A stretch of 5,076 nucleotides of DNA from Deltaproteobacteria bacterium (GTDB taxonomy: Bacteria; Desulfobacterota; Binatia; DP-6). The position numbers and the translations under genes were made by a program. A model generated the notes under the pieces. The model did no database searches. It was given only the letters and a program-made list of their open reading frames with translations, and had not been told where the DNA came from. This document shows, piece by piece, positions 1 to 5,076 of the stretch; position 1 is the first letter of the stretch; each line of letters begins with the position of its first letter. The stretch spans positions 1-5,076 of the forward strand of contig VBLA01000436.1 of assembly GCA_005879245.1 (NCBI GenBank), in the 5' to 3' direction.

Positions 1-33
1 GGTGGTCGACTACCTCGACCTCGAGGATGGAAC
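1..33. other. Short region downstream of the DUF35 gene, no gene seen
   Basis: These 33 bases follow the DUF35 stop codon in the direction of transcription. Read on the minus strand they contain no ATG or GTG start and no obvious terminator hairpin. The only purine-rich motif is a repeated GAGGT. A further cassette gene could begin just outside the window, but nothing here proves it. Confidence 0.4.
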
Positions 34-483
34 TCAGCGAGACTGTCGGTCCTCGCTCCGCACCCGCCGAAACTTCACGAGGGTGATCTCGTCGCTCACG
101 GGCACGAAGACGGTCTCGACGGGCATGCCTGCATGGATTGCCTCGGGGGGGCAATCGAGGATCTGGCTCACGAAGTGCACGCCTTCCCCCATCACCACGT
201 CGACGACGTTGTAGGGCAGATTGCCTTCGAAGGCGGGAAGCGTCGGCCCGCGCACGATCGTCCAGGTGAAGACCGTCCCTCGTCCCGTCGAGCGCTCCCA
301 GGCGAAGTCGCGCGAGAGACAGGACGGGCAGAGCGGGCGGGGGTAGTGCCGGAAGCGGCCACAGGTCGCGCAGCGCTGGAAACAGAGCTCGCCGCGCCGC
401 GCGGCCGCGTAGAACTCGCGGTTGTCGAGCGTCGGCAGCGGGAGCGGCAGGTCCCGCGTGATGACGGCCTCCCGTCGCATCAT
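34..483 (-). CDS. DUF35 zinc-ribbon/OB-fold protein, probable partner of the thiolase-like protein
   Basis: This 149-residue protein has the two-part layout of the DUF35 (ChsH2-like, Zn-OB) family. An N-terminal helix (about 15-35, with NREFYAAARRGEL) leads into a rubredoxin-like zinc ribbon with Cys38/Cys41 (CATC) and Cys52/Cys55 (CPSC). An OB-fold follows from about 60 to 138, including GRGTVFTWTIV and the GMPVETVFVPV strand. The length is normal for the family and all four zinc ligands are present. Family members usually form a complex with a thiolase-like protein or acyl-CoA dehydrogenase-type enzyme and help bind acyl-CoA; the gene directly upstream is such a thiolase-like protein. The start is an ATGATG pair: the first ATG overlaps the thiolase stop by 4 bp, the second (478-480) by 1 bp. 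No clear Shine-Dalgarno motif precedes it on the coding strand, so translational coupling is likely. The exact substrate is unknown. Confidence 0.93.
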   Translation of the reverse strand: MMRREAVITRDLPLPLPTLDNREFYAAARRGELCFQRCATCGRFRHYPRPLCPSCLSRDFAWERSTGRGTVFTWTIVRGPTLPAFEGNLPYNVVDVVMGEGVHFVSQILDCPPEAIHAGMPVETVFVPVSDEITLVKFRRVRSEDRQSR

Positions 484-1655
484 CTGCGCAGGAGGACGGC
501 GCCCGTCGGATCCGTGTTCGCGCCCGCGACGAAGGCGAGCTCGCAGCCCTCGACCGGCGACGTCGACGTGCCGCGGATCTGCCGCACCGCTTCGTTCAGG
601 TTGTTGAGGCCGTGGATGAAGGCCTCCGAGAGCTGCCCGCCGTTCGTGTTGCAGACGAGCCGGCCGTGCGGCCAGGCGAGACCGCCCTTCTCGACGAACG
701 GACCGCCCTCACCGCGCCGGCAGAAGCCGTAGTCCTCGAGACCCATGATCACGAGCGGCGTGAAGAAGTCGTAGAAGAACGCGACGTCGACGTCCGCCGG
801 GGTCACGCCCGCCATGTCCCAGAGCTGTCTCGCGGCCCGCGGCGCGCCGTCCTCCTCGCGCGGCGTCTCGAAGAAGCTCGCGAGCCGGATGTGGTGTCGC
901 CCCGCCGCCATCGCGCCGGCGAGCACGTAGGCGGGGGGCTCACGGCAGTCGCGCGCGCGCTCGGCGGCGACGACGAGCAAGGCCACCGCGCCGTCGGTCT
1001 CGATGCAGCAATCGAAGAGGCGGAGGGGATCGGACACGAGGCGGGAGGCGTGGTGATCGGCCAGCGTCATCGGGGTGCGCATGACCGCACGAGGGTTTCG
1101 CACCGCGTGGTTCCGGAACGCGACCGCCACCTCGCCGTAGTGGTCGTCGGTCGTGCCGTAGTCGATCCGGTGGCGCATGGCGATCATCGCCATCTCCTGG
1201 AAGGCGGAGACGAGGCCGTGGGGCACGTGCCACTGGTTCAGCCCCGGGAGCTCCGTGTCGAGACGCTCCCAGTAGCGTCCCCCGAGGTGGCGCGCGCGGC
1301 CGTAGACCGATTGCTTGCCGCGCGCCCGTGACCGGTAGACGAGGACGGTCGTCGCCATGCCGGCGGCGATCGCCTGGGCCGCGAGCACCACGGTCGAGGC
1401 CGCCCCCCCGCCGCCCCAGGCCGTGCACGCGAAGGAGCGAAGACACGGGTTCCCGAGCGCCGCGAGGAGGTTCTCCTCGTCGGTCGTCTCCATGTCGTAG
1501 CGGACCACGCCGTCGATCGCGCGGGGGGAGATGCCGGCGTCGTCGCAGGCGGCGAGGATCGCCTCGACGGCCATGTCGTACTCGGAGCGTCCCAGGTGCT
1601 TCGCGAACGGTGTCTGCCCGATGCCGACGATCGCCGCCCGGTCGCGAATCGTCAC
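480..1655 (-). CDS. Thiolase-like protein of the SCP-x / lipid-transfer (Ltp2-like) family
   Basis: This 391-residue protein begins VTIRDRAAIVGIGQTPF, the usual N-terminal strand of thiolase-fold SCP-x type proteins. Visible family landmarks are the Gly-rich loop WGGGGAAS (80-87), LFDCCIETDGAVALLV (213-228), FFYDFFTPLVIMGLEDYGFC (293-312) and the C-terminal NTNGGQLSEAFIHGLNNLNEAVRQIRG region (336-362), where His348 sits near the place of the thiolase GHP histidine. The usual Cys-containing CxSG nucleophile motif is not apparent at the Gly-rich loop, as in Ltp2-type retro-aldolases, so carbon-carbon bond cleavage by an aldol-type route, or another acyl-CoA reaction, is as plausible as true thiolysis. 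The same frame is open upstream to 1970, but residues before the GTG are Arg/Pro-rich antisense-like sequence inside the neighbouring gene. GTG at 1653-1655 overlaps the CoA-transferase TGA by 4 bp and is preceded by AGGAGGG. The downstream DUF35 partner gene supports a two-protein complex. Confidence 0.9.
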   Translation of the reverse strand: MTIRDRAAIVGIGQTPFAKHLGRSEYDMAVEAILAACDDAGISPRAIDGVVRYDMETTDEENLLAALGNPCLRSFACTAWGGGGAASTVVLAAQAIAAGMATTVLVYRSRARGKQSVYGRARHLGGRYWERLDTELPGLNQWHVPHGLVSAFQEMAMIAMRHRIDYGTTDDHYGEVAVAFRNHAVRNPRAVMRTPMTLADHHASRLVSDPLRLFDCCIETDGAVALLVVAAERARDCREPPAYVLAGAMAAGRHHIRLASFFETPREEDGAPRAARQLWDMAGVTPADVDVAFFYDFFTPLVIMGLEDYGFCRRGEGGPFVEKGGLAWPHGRLVCNTNGGQLSEAFIHGLNNLNEAVRQIRGTSTSPVEGCELAFVAGANTDPTGAVLLRR

Positions 1656-3931
1656 CGGCAGACGCCCTCCTCGACGAGCCGCGCGACGGCGTCGCGGCCC
1701 AGGCCGAGGAGGCAGGTCAGCACCTCCTCGGTGTGCTCGCCGAGGAGAGGGGCGGGGCGCGGCGGGACGAGCGGCGTCCGGCCGAACCGGATCGGGTTCC
1801 CGATCTGTCGCTCGGGACCCACCTCGGGATGGACGTCGGTCACGATGGCGCCGCGCGCGGCGAGATGGGGGTCGGCGCGGTGGTCGTCGGGATTCTGGAC
1901 CGCCATGGCCGAGACGCCCGCCGCTTGCAGCCTCGCGGCCGCTTCCTCGGGTGTGCGGCCCCGCGTCCATTCGGCGACGCGAGCGTCGAGCACGGCACGC
2001 GCGGCCTGCCTACCGCCGAGCGTCGCCAGGCCCGCCTCCGGCGCCCAGCCGAGGCCGGCGCAGAGGCGCTCCCACGCTTCGTCACCCACCGCCGCGATGG
2101 CCACCCATCGATCCTCACCCGCACACGGGTACACGCCGTGGGGAACGGCGTAGTCGACCGTGTTCCCCCGCGGTGCGGGCGGGCGCCCGGTCGTCGGCCC
2201 TTCGAGGTAGAACTCACCCAGGAGGTAGGCCGCGGATTCCGTCTGCGCCATCTCGATGGACTGGCCCTGTCCCGTCCTGAGGCGGTGCTCGAGCGCGGCG
2301 AGGACCGCGACGACGCCCAGCTTGCTCGCGATGTGATCGGGATGGTTCAGGGACGACCCCGCCGGGTATGGCGCGTCGGGATGGTTCCAGAGCCAGTTGG
2401 CGCCGGCGAAGGTCGAGTTGAGCGGCCCGTAGGCGGACGCCTCGGCGAGCGGTCCGCCGCGGTTGTTCTGCACGACCACGTCGGCCGTCGCGCAGAGTCC
2501 GAGCGCGAGCTCCCGCCCGCGCGCCGTCGTGAGATCGAGGCAGACGCTCTTCTGGCCGCGCGCCTCGAAGTTGAACGTCCAGGCACGGTTCGGCGTGTCG
2601 GGCTCCACCGTGAGGCGACGGAGGAAGTCCAGGTTCCTGCGGGACTCGATCTTGATCACCTCGGCGCCGAGCTCGCCGAGGAGCCAGCCGATCTCGGGGC
2701 CGACCGCGCCCACGCCGAGGTCGATGACCCGGCATCCGGTGAGGACGGGATCGCCTCCGCCGCCGCGTGTCGGGTCCGCGCCGCGCTCCGCGAAGCCCGT
2801 GCCATCGTCCGCGCCCGGGGCCGGTGCCGGTCGGGCGAGCACCACCGGTGTCACCGAGAAGTTGAGAGGCGACGGAGCGAAGGGCGCGGCGCCGACCTGC
2901 GGGAAGCCGGTCGTCCGGAAGTAGCCGCGCGCTCGCGTCTGCTCCTCGCGCACGAACTCGTCCGGCGTGTTGACCGGTACCATCGGGACGTCGCGCCGGC
3001 GAGCGTCGGCCAGCACCTCGTCGCGACGTCGCTCGCGGAGCGCCTCGGTGGCCAGCAGGCGAACCACGTCGCCGTTGACGAGCCGGTAGAGCGGCATCTC
3101 CCACTCCGGGCCCCCCAGCGCATCGTCGTTCCCCAGGAGCGCGACGAAGGCCTTCCACTGTCGGGACGATCCCGGCAGCACGCGCACGTAGCCCGTCGCC
3201 GTCGGGAGGACGTGGTAGGCCCCGTCGGCGTTCCGCCGCGGCGAGGTGGGCAGCATGGGGTAGAGCCGCGCATAGTCGGCGAGCGGGATCGACCAGGGAT
3301 TGAGGCCGTTCAGCGCCGCCTCCTGCACCGACACCTCGATGGTCTGCCCGCGTCCGTGGCGCGCGCGGTCGAGGACGGCGGCGAGCGCACCAGCAACGCC
3401 GAAGATGGAGGCACAGTCGTGCGCCAGATAGCCCGGGTGCCAGCACGGCGGCAGCTCCGGGAAGCCCGACGCGTGGAGCGCCCCCGAGGCAGCGAAGGCG
3501 GGCAGCGCCTCCGCACGCCAGCCGGCCCGGGGCCCCGAGAGACCGAAGTCGGCCAGCGCGACGTGGACGAGATGCGGGTGACGTTCGCCGACCTCGGCCG
3601 GGGCGAGGCCGTGCGCGCGCTCCTCGTCGGGACCGAGGTTCTCGATCAGGATGTCGGCGTGCGCGCAGAGGTCGCAGAAGCGCCGCCAGCCGCCCGCGTC
3701 GTGCAGATCGATGACTGCCCCCCGCTTGCCGGCGTTCCGGAAGAGGAAGGGCAACGAGCGGTCAAGGGCCGCTACGTCGCCGGCGAAGGGCGGGCGGAGC
3801 CGGCCGGCGTCCAGGCACAGCGGCTCGACCTTGATCACGTCGGCGCCCAGGTCGGCGAGGATACGACCCGCCAGAGCGCCTCGCAGGTCGACCACCTCGA
3901 CGACACGGAGGTGAGCGAGCGGGGCGGGCAT
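1652..3931 (-). CDS. Tandem two-domain CaiB/BaiF (class III) CoA-transferase
   Basis: This 759-residue protein carries two CaiB/BaiF domains, about twice the usual 380-420-residue single-domain length. Domain 1 (about 1-365) starts LAHLRVVEVVDLRGALAGRILADLGADVIKVEP and contains FGLSGPRAG (129-136), candidate catalytic Asp172 in YLAHDCASIFGVAGALAAVLDRARHGRGQ, and the small-domain segment GYVRVLPGSSRQWKAFVALLG. A Gly/Pro/Asp-rich linker (about 367-394) leads to domain 2 (about 396-759), with VIDLGVGAVGPEIGWLLGELGAEVIKIES, candidate Asp532 in NHPDHIASKLG and RLRTGQGQSIEMAQTE. Family members move CoA between an acyl-CoA donor and a carboxylic acid through an aspartyl-CoA thioester; a fused pair probably mimics the usual interlocked dimer. 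Domain 2 is about 31 residues shorter than domain 1 between the VVVQNN strand and Asp532 (see findings). ATG at 3931 begins directly at the conserved N-terminal strand. It is the first gene of the cassette and overlaps the next by 4 bp. The acid substrate cannot be told. Confidence 0.93.
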   Translation of the reverse strand: MPAPLAHLRVVEVVDLRGALAGRILADLGADVIKVEPLCLDAGRLRPPFAGDVAALDRSLPFLFRNAGKRGAVIDLHDAGGWRRFCDLCAHADILIENLGPDEERAHGLAPAEVGERHPHLVHVALADFGLSGPRAGWRAEALPAFAASGALHASGFPELPPCWHPGYLAHDCASIFGVAGALAAVLDRARHGRGQTIEVSVQEAALNGLNPWSIPLADYARLYPMLPTSPRRNADGAYHVLPTATGYVRVLPGSSRQWKAFVALLGNDDALGGPEWEMPLYRLVNGDVVRLLATEALRERRRDEVLADARRRDVPMVPVNTPDEFVREEQTRARGYFRTTGFPQVGAAPFAPSPLNFSVTPVVLARPAPAPGADDGTGFAERGADPTRGGGGDPVLTGCRVIDLGVGAVGPEIGWLLGELGAEVIKIESRRNLDFLRRLTVEPDTPNRAWTFNFEARGQKSVCLDLTTARGRELALGLCATADVVVQNNRGGPLAEASAYGPLNSTFAGANWLWNHPDAPYPAGSSLNHPDHIASKLGVVAVLAALEHRLRTGQGQSIEMAQTESAAYLLGEFYLEGPTTGRPPAPRGNTVDYAVPHGVYPCAGEDRWVAIAAVGDEAWERLCAGLGWAPEAGLATLGGRQAARAVLDARVAEWTRGRTPEEAAARLQAAGVSAMAVQNPDDHRADPHLAARGAIVTDVHPEVGPERQIGNPIRFGRTPLVPPRPAPLLGEHTEEVLTCLLGLGRDAVARLVEEGVCR
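1665..1671 (-). promoter_or_regulatory. Shine-Dalgarno motif for the thiolase-like gene
   Basis: The minus strand reads AGGAGGG here, 9 nt before the GTG at 1653-1655. It lies inside the last codons of the CoA-transferase gene. It supports the GTG start over the far-upstream ATG at 1970 and suits a re-initiation junction with a GTGA overlap. Confidence 0.6.
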
Positions 3932-4052
3932 GCGGCCCCTCTACTCCGGGGTTGACGGCGCCGGCAAGGGGGCCTTCCTGGAAGTCCTTTGCCCTGCGGA
4001 GCTTTTTCCGGTCGCGGCTAGCAAAGTGAGGCTGGAGACTGAACCCCAGACC
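3932..4052. other. Leader region between the hairpin and the cassette
   Basis: These 121 bp lie between the intergenic hairpin and the CoA-transferase start and should hold the cassette promoter if the cassette is transcribed independently. I see no convincing -35/-10 pair on the minus strand. The only AT-richer pieces are around GGAAAAAGC and CACTTTGCTAGCC. The heptamer AGTGAGG at 4025-4031 (plus strand) repeats part of the left hairpin arm at 4061-4067. No gene is supported here. Confidence 0.4.
3936..3941 (-). promoter_or_regulatory. Probable Shine-Dalgarno motif of the CoA-transferase gene
   Basis: The minus strand reads GAGGGG, 4 nt before the ATG at 3929-3931. The spacing is slightly short, and a second GGAG lies a few bases further upstream. 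It supports the chosen start, which also matches the conserved beginning of the protein family. Confidence 0.45.
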
Positions 4053-4180
4053 CGGTGGGCAGTGAGGGGGGCCGTGTCACGGCGACCTTCGAGCGCGCCG
4101 CGCACGGCGCTGCATTCGAGACGCCCGCAGCGAGCGGCGCGCGAGCGGGAGCCGCGAGGCGGCCTCCTCACTGCCCACCG
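4053..4180. repeat. Long imperfect inverted repeat (hairpin) in the intergenic gap
   Basis: The outer arms are a perfect 15-bp inverted pair, CGGTGGGCAGTGAGG at 4053-4067 and its reverse complement at 4166-4180. Moving inward in nearly the same register, 4070-4074 pairs with 4160-4164, 4080-4083 with 4151-4154, GCGCGCCGC (4093-4101) with 4134-4142, and an apical CGCTGC (4108-4113) with 4127-4132, leaving a 13-nt loop. Together these make one long stem with small internal loops and one 6-versus-1-nt bulge. It starts 18 nt after the hydrolase stop codon, so it would form the 3' structure of that transcript. No run of T follows on either side, so a classical intrinsic terminator is not shown. 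It could be a terminator-like or RNA-stabilising hairpin, or a small palindromic or MITE-like repeat; no target-site duplication is visible at its ends. Confidence 0.7.
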
Positions 4181-4198
4181 CAGCTTCGGGTCGTTCTC

Positions 4199-5076
4199 CT
4201 AGCTCGCCGGGGCCGGCGACACAGTCCCCAGAGAGATCGCCGACGGGTGCTCCGGCCCCACGTAGAGCGTGTCGATCCCGCCGGCCGAGTTCACCGTCGT
4301 GGACAGTGTTGACGTCTCGTGCGGGAAATCGCCCGTCGCGATGGTGAGCCGTAGCGCATGACCCGGCTCGATCACGGCGGTAGTCGGGAAGATCTCGATT
4401 TGCAGCTCCGTCGGAGCCCCCGGCGTGAGCGCGACCTGAGACGCGTGGGTATAAGGATGCCACGGCTCGGTCAGCTGTCCGCGCGCGTACACCGAGCAGT
4501 CGGCGACAACGGAGCCGCATTGCGTTGCGGTCAGGGCTCTCAACGACGCGACGAGGGTTCCCGACGTGATCCCACTGGACGAGCCGTCGGGCGCCACGTC
4601 CGAGATCGTCGCGATCACCTGGGTGTCGGAGGCAGTGGAGCTTATCCAGATCGTGGCGTCGATGGGACCCGAGATGGCGTACGGTGCGGCGAACGGCGGG
4701 GTCGTGAACGTGGCCGCGAGGAGCTCGCTCGGCCGGTTGTCGTTCTCGCACGTCGAGCCGGACACCAAGCCCGCCGTCCACTGCGTGGTCGATCGGGAGC
4801 AGGTGCCGTTGACCGGAATCCAGGGCAGCGTCACCGTCGTCTCTCCACCGTCGACCGCGGGAGCGAGCGATCCGGCGTACAGCGAAGTTCCGCTGCCCGG
4901 CGCGGCGGACAGGTACCAGGACCGATAGCTGGTGCGCGAGGCCGGATAGTTCTTGTCGGGAACCCACTTGCCCGCGCCGAGATAGTAGGTCTCCACCTCG
5001 GGGAACTTCTCGATCCCGTTGTGAACTCCCTTGAGCCAGCGATCGAACCACGCGAGCTGAAGGTTGTTGAGGCTCG
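4199..5076 (-). CDS. CocE/NonD-family hydrolase, C-terminal part (5' end outside window)
   Basis: The reading frame is open from the right edge to the TAG at 4199-4201, giving 291 visible codons. It begins SLNNLQLAWFDRWLKGVHNGI; the WFDRWLKG motif is a hallmark of the junction between the alpha/beta-hydrolase core and the C-terminal domain in CocE/NonD and X-Pro dipeptidyl-peptidase-like enzymes. The rest is the beta-rich C-terminal jelly-roll domain, with PYAISGPIDATIWISSTASD, a DVAPDGSSSGITSGTLVASLRA segment and PTTAVIEPGHALRLTIATGDFPH, all in usual family order. The core with the Ser-Asp-His triad lies beyond the window, so activity (ester or amide hydrolysis) cannot be checked. Two Cys pairs (CSRSTTQWTAGLVSGSTC and CGSVVADC) might form disulfides in an exported enzyme, but the N-terminus with any signal peptide is not visible. 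The GTG at 4996 is only an internal Val codon. It points the same way as the cassette but is separated from it by the hairpin, so a shared transcript is uncertain. Confidence 0.9.
   Translation of the reverse strand, partial: SLNNLQLAWFDRWLKGVHNGIEKFPEVETYYLGAGKWVPDKNYPASRTSYRSWYLSAAPGSGTSLYAGSLAPAVDGGETTVTLPWIPVNGTCSRSTTQWTAGLVSGSTCENDNRPSELLAATFTTPPFAAPYAISGPIDATIWISSTASDTQVIATISDVAPDGSSSGITSGTLVASLRALTATQCGSVVADCSVYARGQLTEPWHPYTHASQVALTPGAPTELQIEIFPTTAVIEPGHALRLTIATGDFPHETSTLSTTVNSAGGIDTLYVGPEHPSAISLGTVSPAPAS

Noticed and set aside
133..1331. Plus-strand open frames of 199 and 239 codons across the DUF35 and thiolase-like genes
   Set aside because: They are shadows of strongly supported minus-strand genes, with biased composition and no domains.
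1656..1970. 105-residue N-terminal extension of the thiolase-like protein in the same frame
   Set aside because: It is Arg/Pro-rich, lies wholly inside the CoA-transferase coding sequence and precedes the family's normal N-terminal strand. The GTG at 1655 with AGGAGGG upstream is the better start.
2214..3446. 410-codon minus-strand frame overlapping the CoA-transferase in another frame
   Set aside because: It is an Arg/Ala-rich out-of-frame translation of a gene whose real frame has clear CaiB/BaiF motifs. I checked it as a possible frameshift product, but the real frame is uninterrupted.
1328..3955. 875-codon open frame on the plus strand antisense to the CoA-transferase and part of the thiolase-like gene
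   Set aside because: The translation is Arg/Gly/Pro/Glu-rich low-complexity sequence with no recognisable fold. It spans two clear minus-strand genes and their junction, as expected for antisense frames in GC-rich DNA.
4071..4083. GCCGTGTCACGGC palindrome as a possible regulator operator
   Set aside because: It lies inside the left arm of the long hairpin and downstream of the hydrolase stop. A 13-bp GC-rich palindrome alone is weak evidence for an operator.
4053..4180. Interpretation of the hairpin as a CRISPR repeat, tRNA or complete insertion sequence
   Set aside because: There is only one unit, no spacers, no tRNA arm pattern, no transposase and no visible target-site duplication.
4077..5051. 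324-codon minus-strand frame across the hydrolase and the hairpin
   Set aside because: It is an alternative frame of the CocE/NonD gene, with Arg/Asp/His-rich composition. The real frame shows the WFDRWLKG motif and the C-terminal domain and stops at 4199.

Overview
The window is GC-rich bacterial DNA with every supportable gene on the minus strand. It contains a three-gene, translationally coupled acyl-CoA cassette at 34-3931, a 267-bp intergenic gap with a large imperfect hairpin, and the 3' part of a CocE/NonD-type hydrolase gene that runs off the right edge. The gene content (CaiB/BaiF CoA-transferase, SCP-x-type thiolase-like protein, DUF35 Zn-OB protein) is typical of environmental bacteria that degrade lipids, steroids or aromatics. 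The sequence alone does not fix the phylum; a soil or groundwater lineage of deltaproteobacterial, Binatia, Rokubacteria or actinobacterial type would fit.

In transcription order (right to left), the partial hydrolase gene ends at 4199. It is followed 18 nt later by a roughly 128-bp long-stem inverted repeat (4053-4180). About 120 bp further on, the cassette begins with a 759-residue tandem (two-domain) CoA-transferase (3931-1652). Its stop overlaps the GTG start of a 391-residue thiolase-like protein (1655-480) by 4 bp (GTGA). That gene's stop overlaps the ATG of a 149-residue DUF35 zinc-ribbon/OB protein (483-34) by 4 bp (ATGA).

The likely logic is that the CoA-transferase loads a carboxylic acid onto CoA. 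The thiolase-like protein, in complex with the DUF35 partner, would then act on the acyl-CoA, by analogy with Ltp2/ChsH2-type aldolase complexes. The substrate is not identifiable.

The most notable observations are: (i) the second CoA-transferase domain lacks about 31 residues just before its catalytic-type Asp, compared with the first domain of the same protein, and the junction looks like a clean in-frame deletion; (ii) the thiolase-like protein seems to have a Gly-rich loop in place of the usual Cys nucleophile motif; (iii) the intergenic region holds a long imperfect hairpin of unknown type. I do not see a clearly new multi-gene system here.
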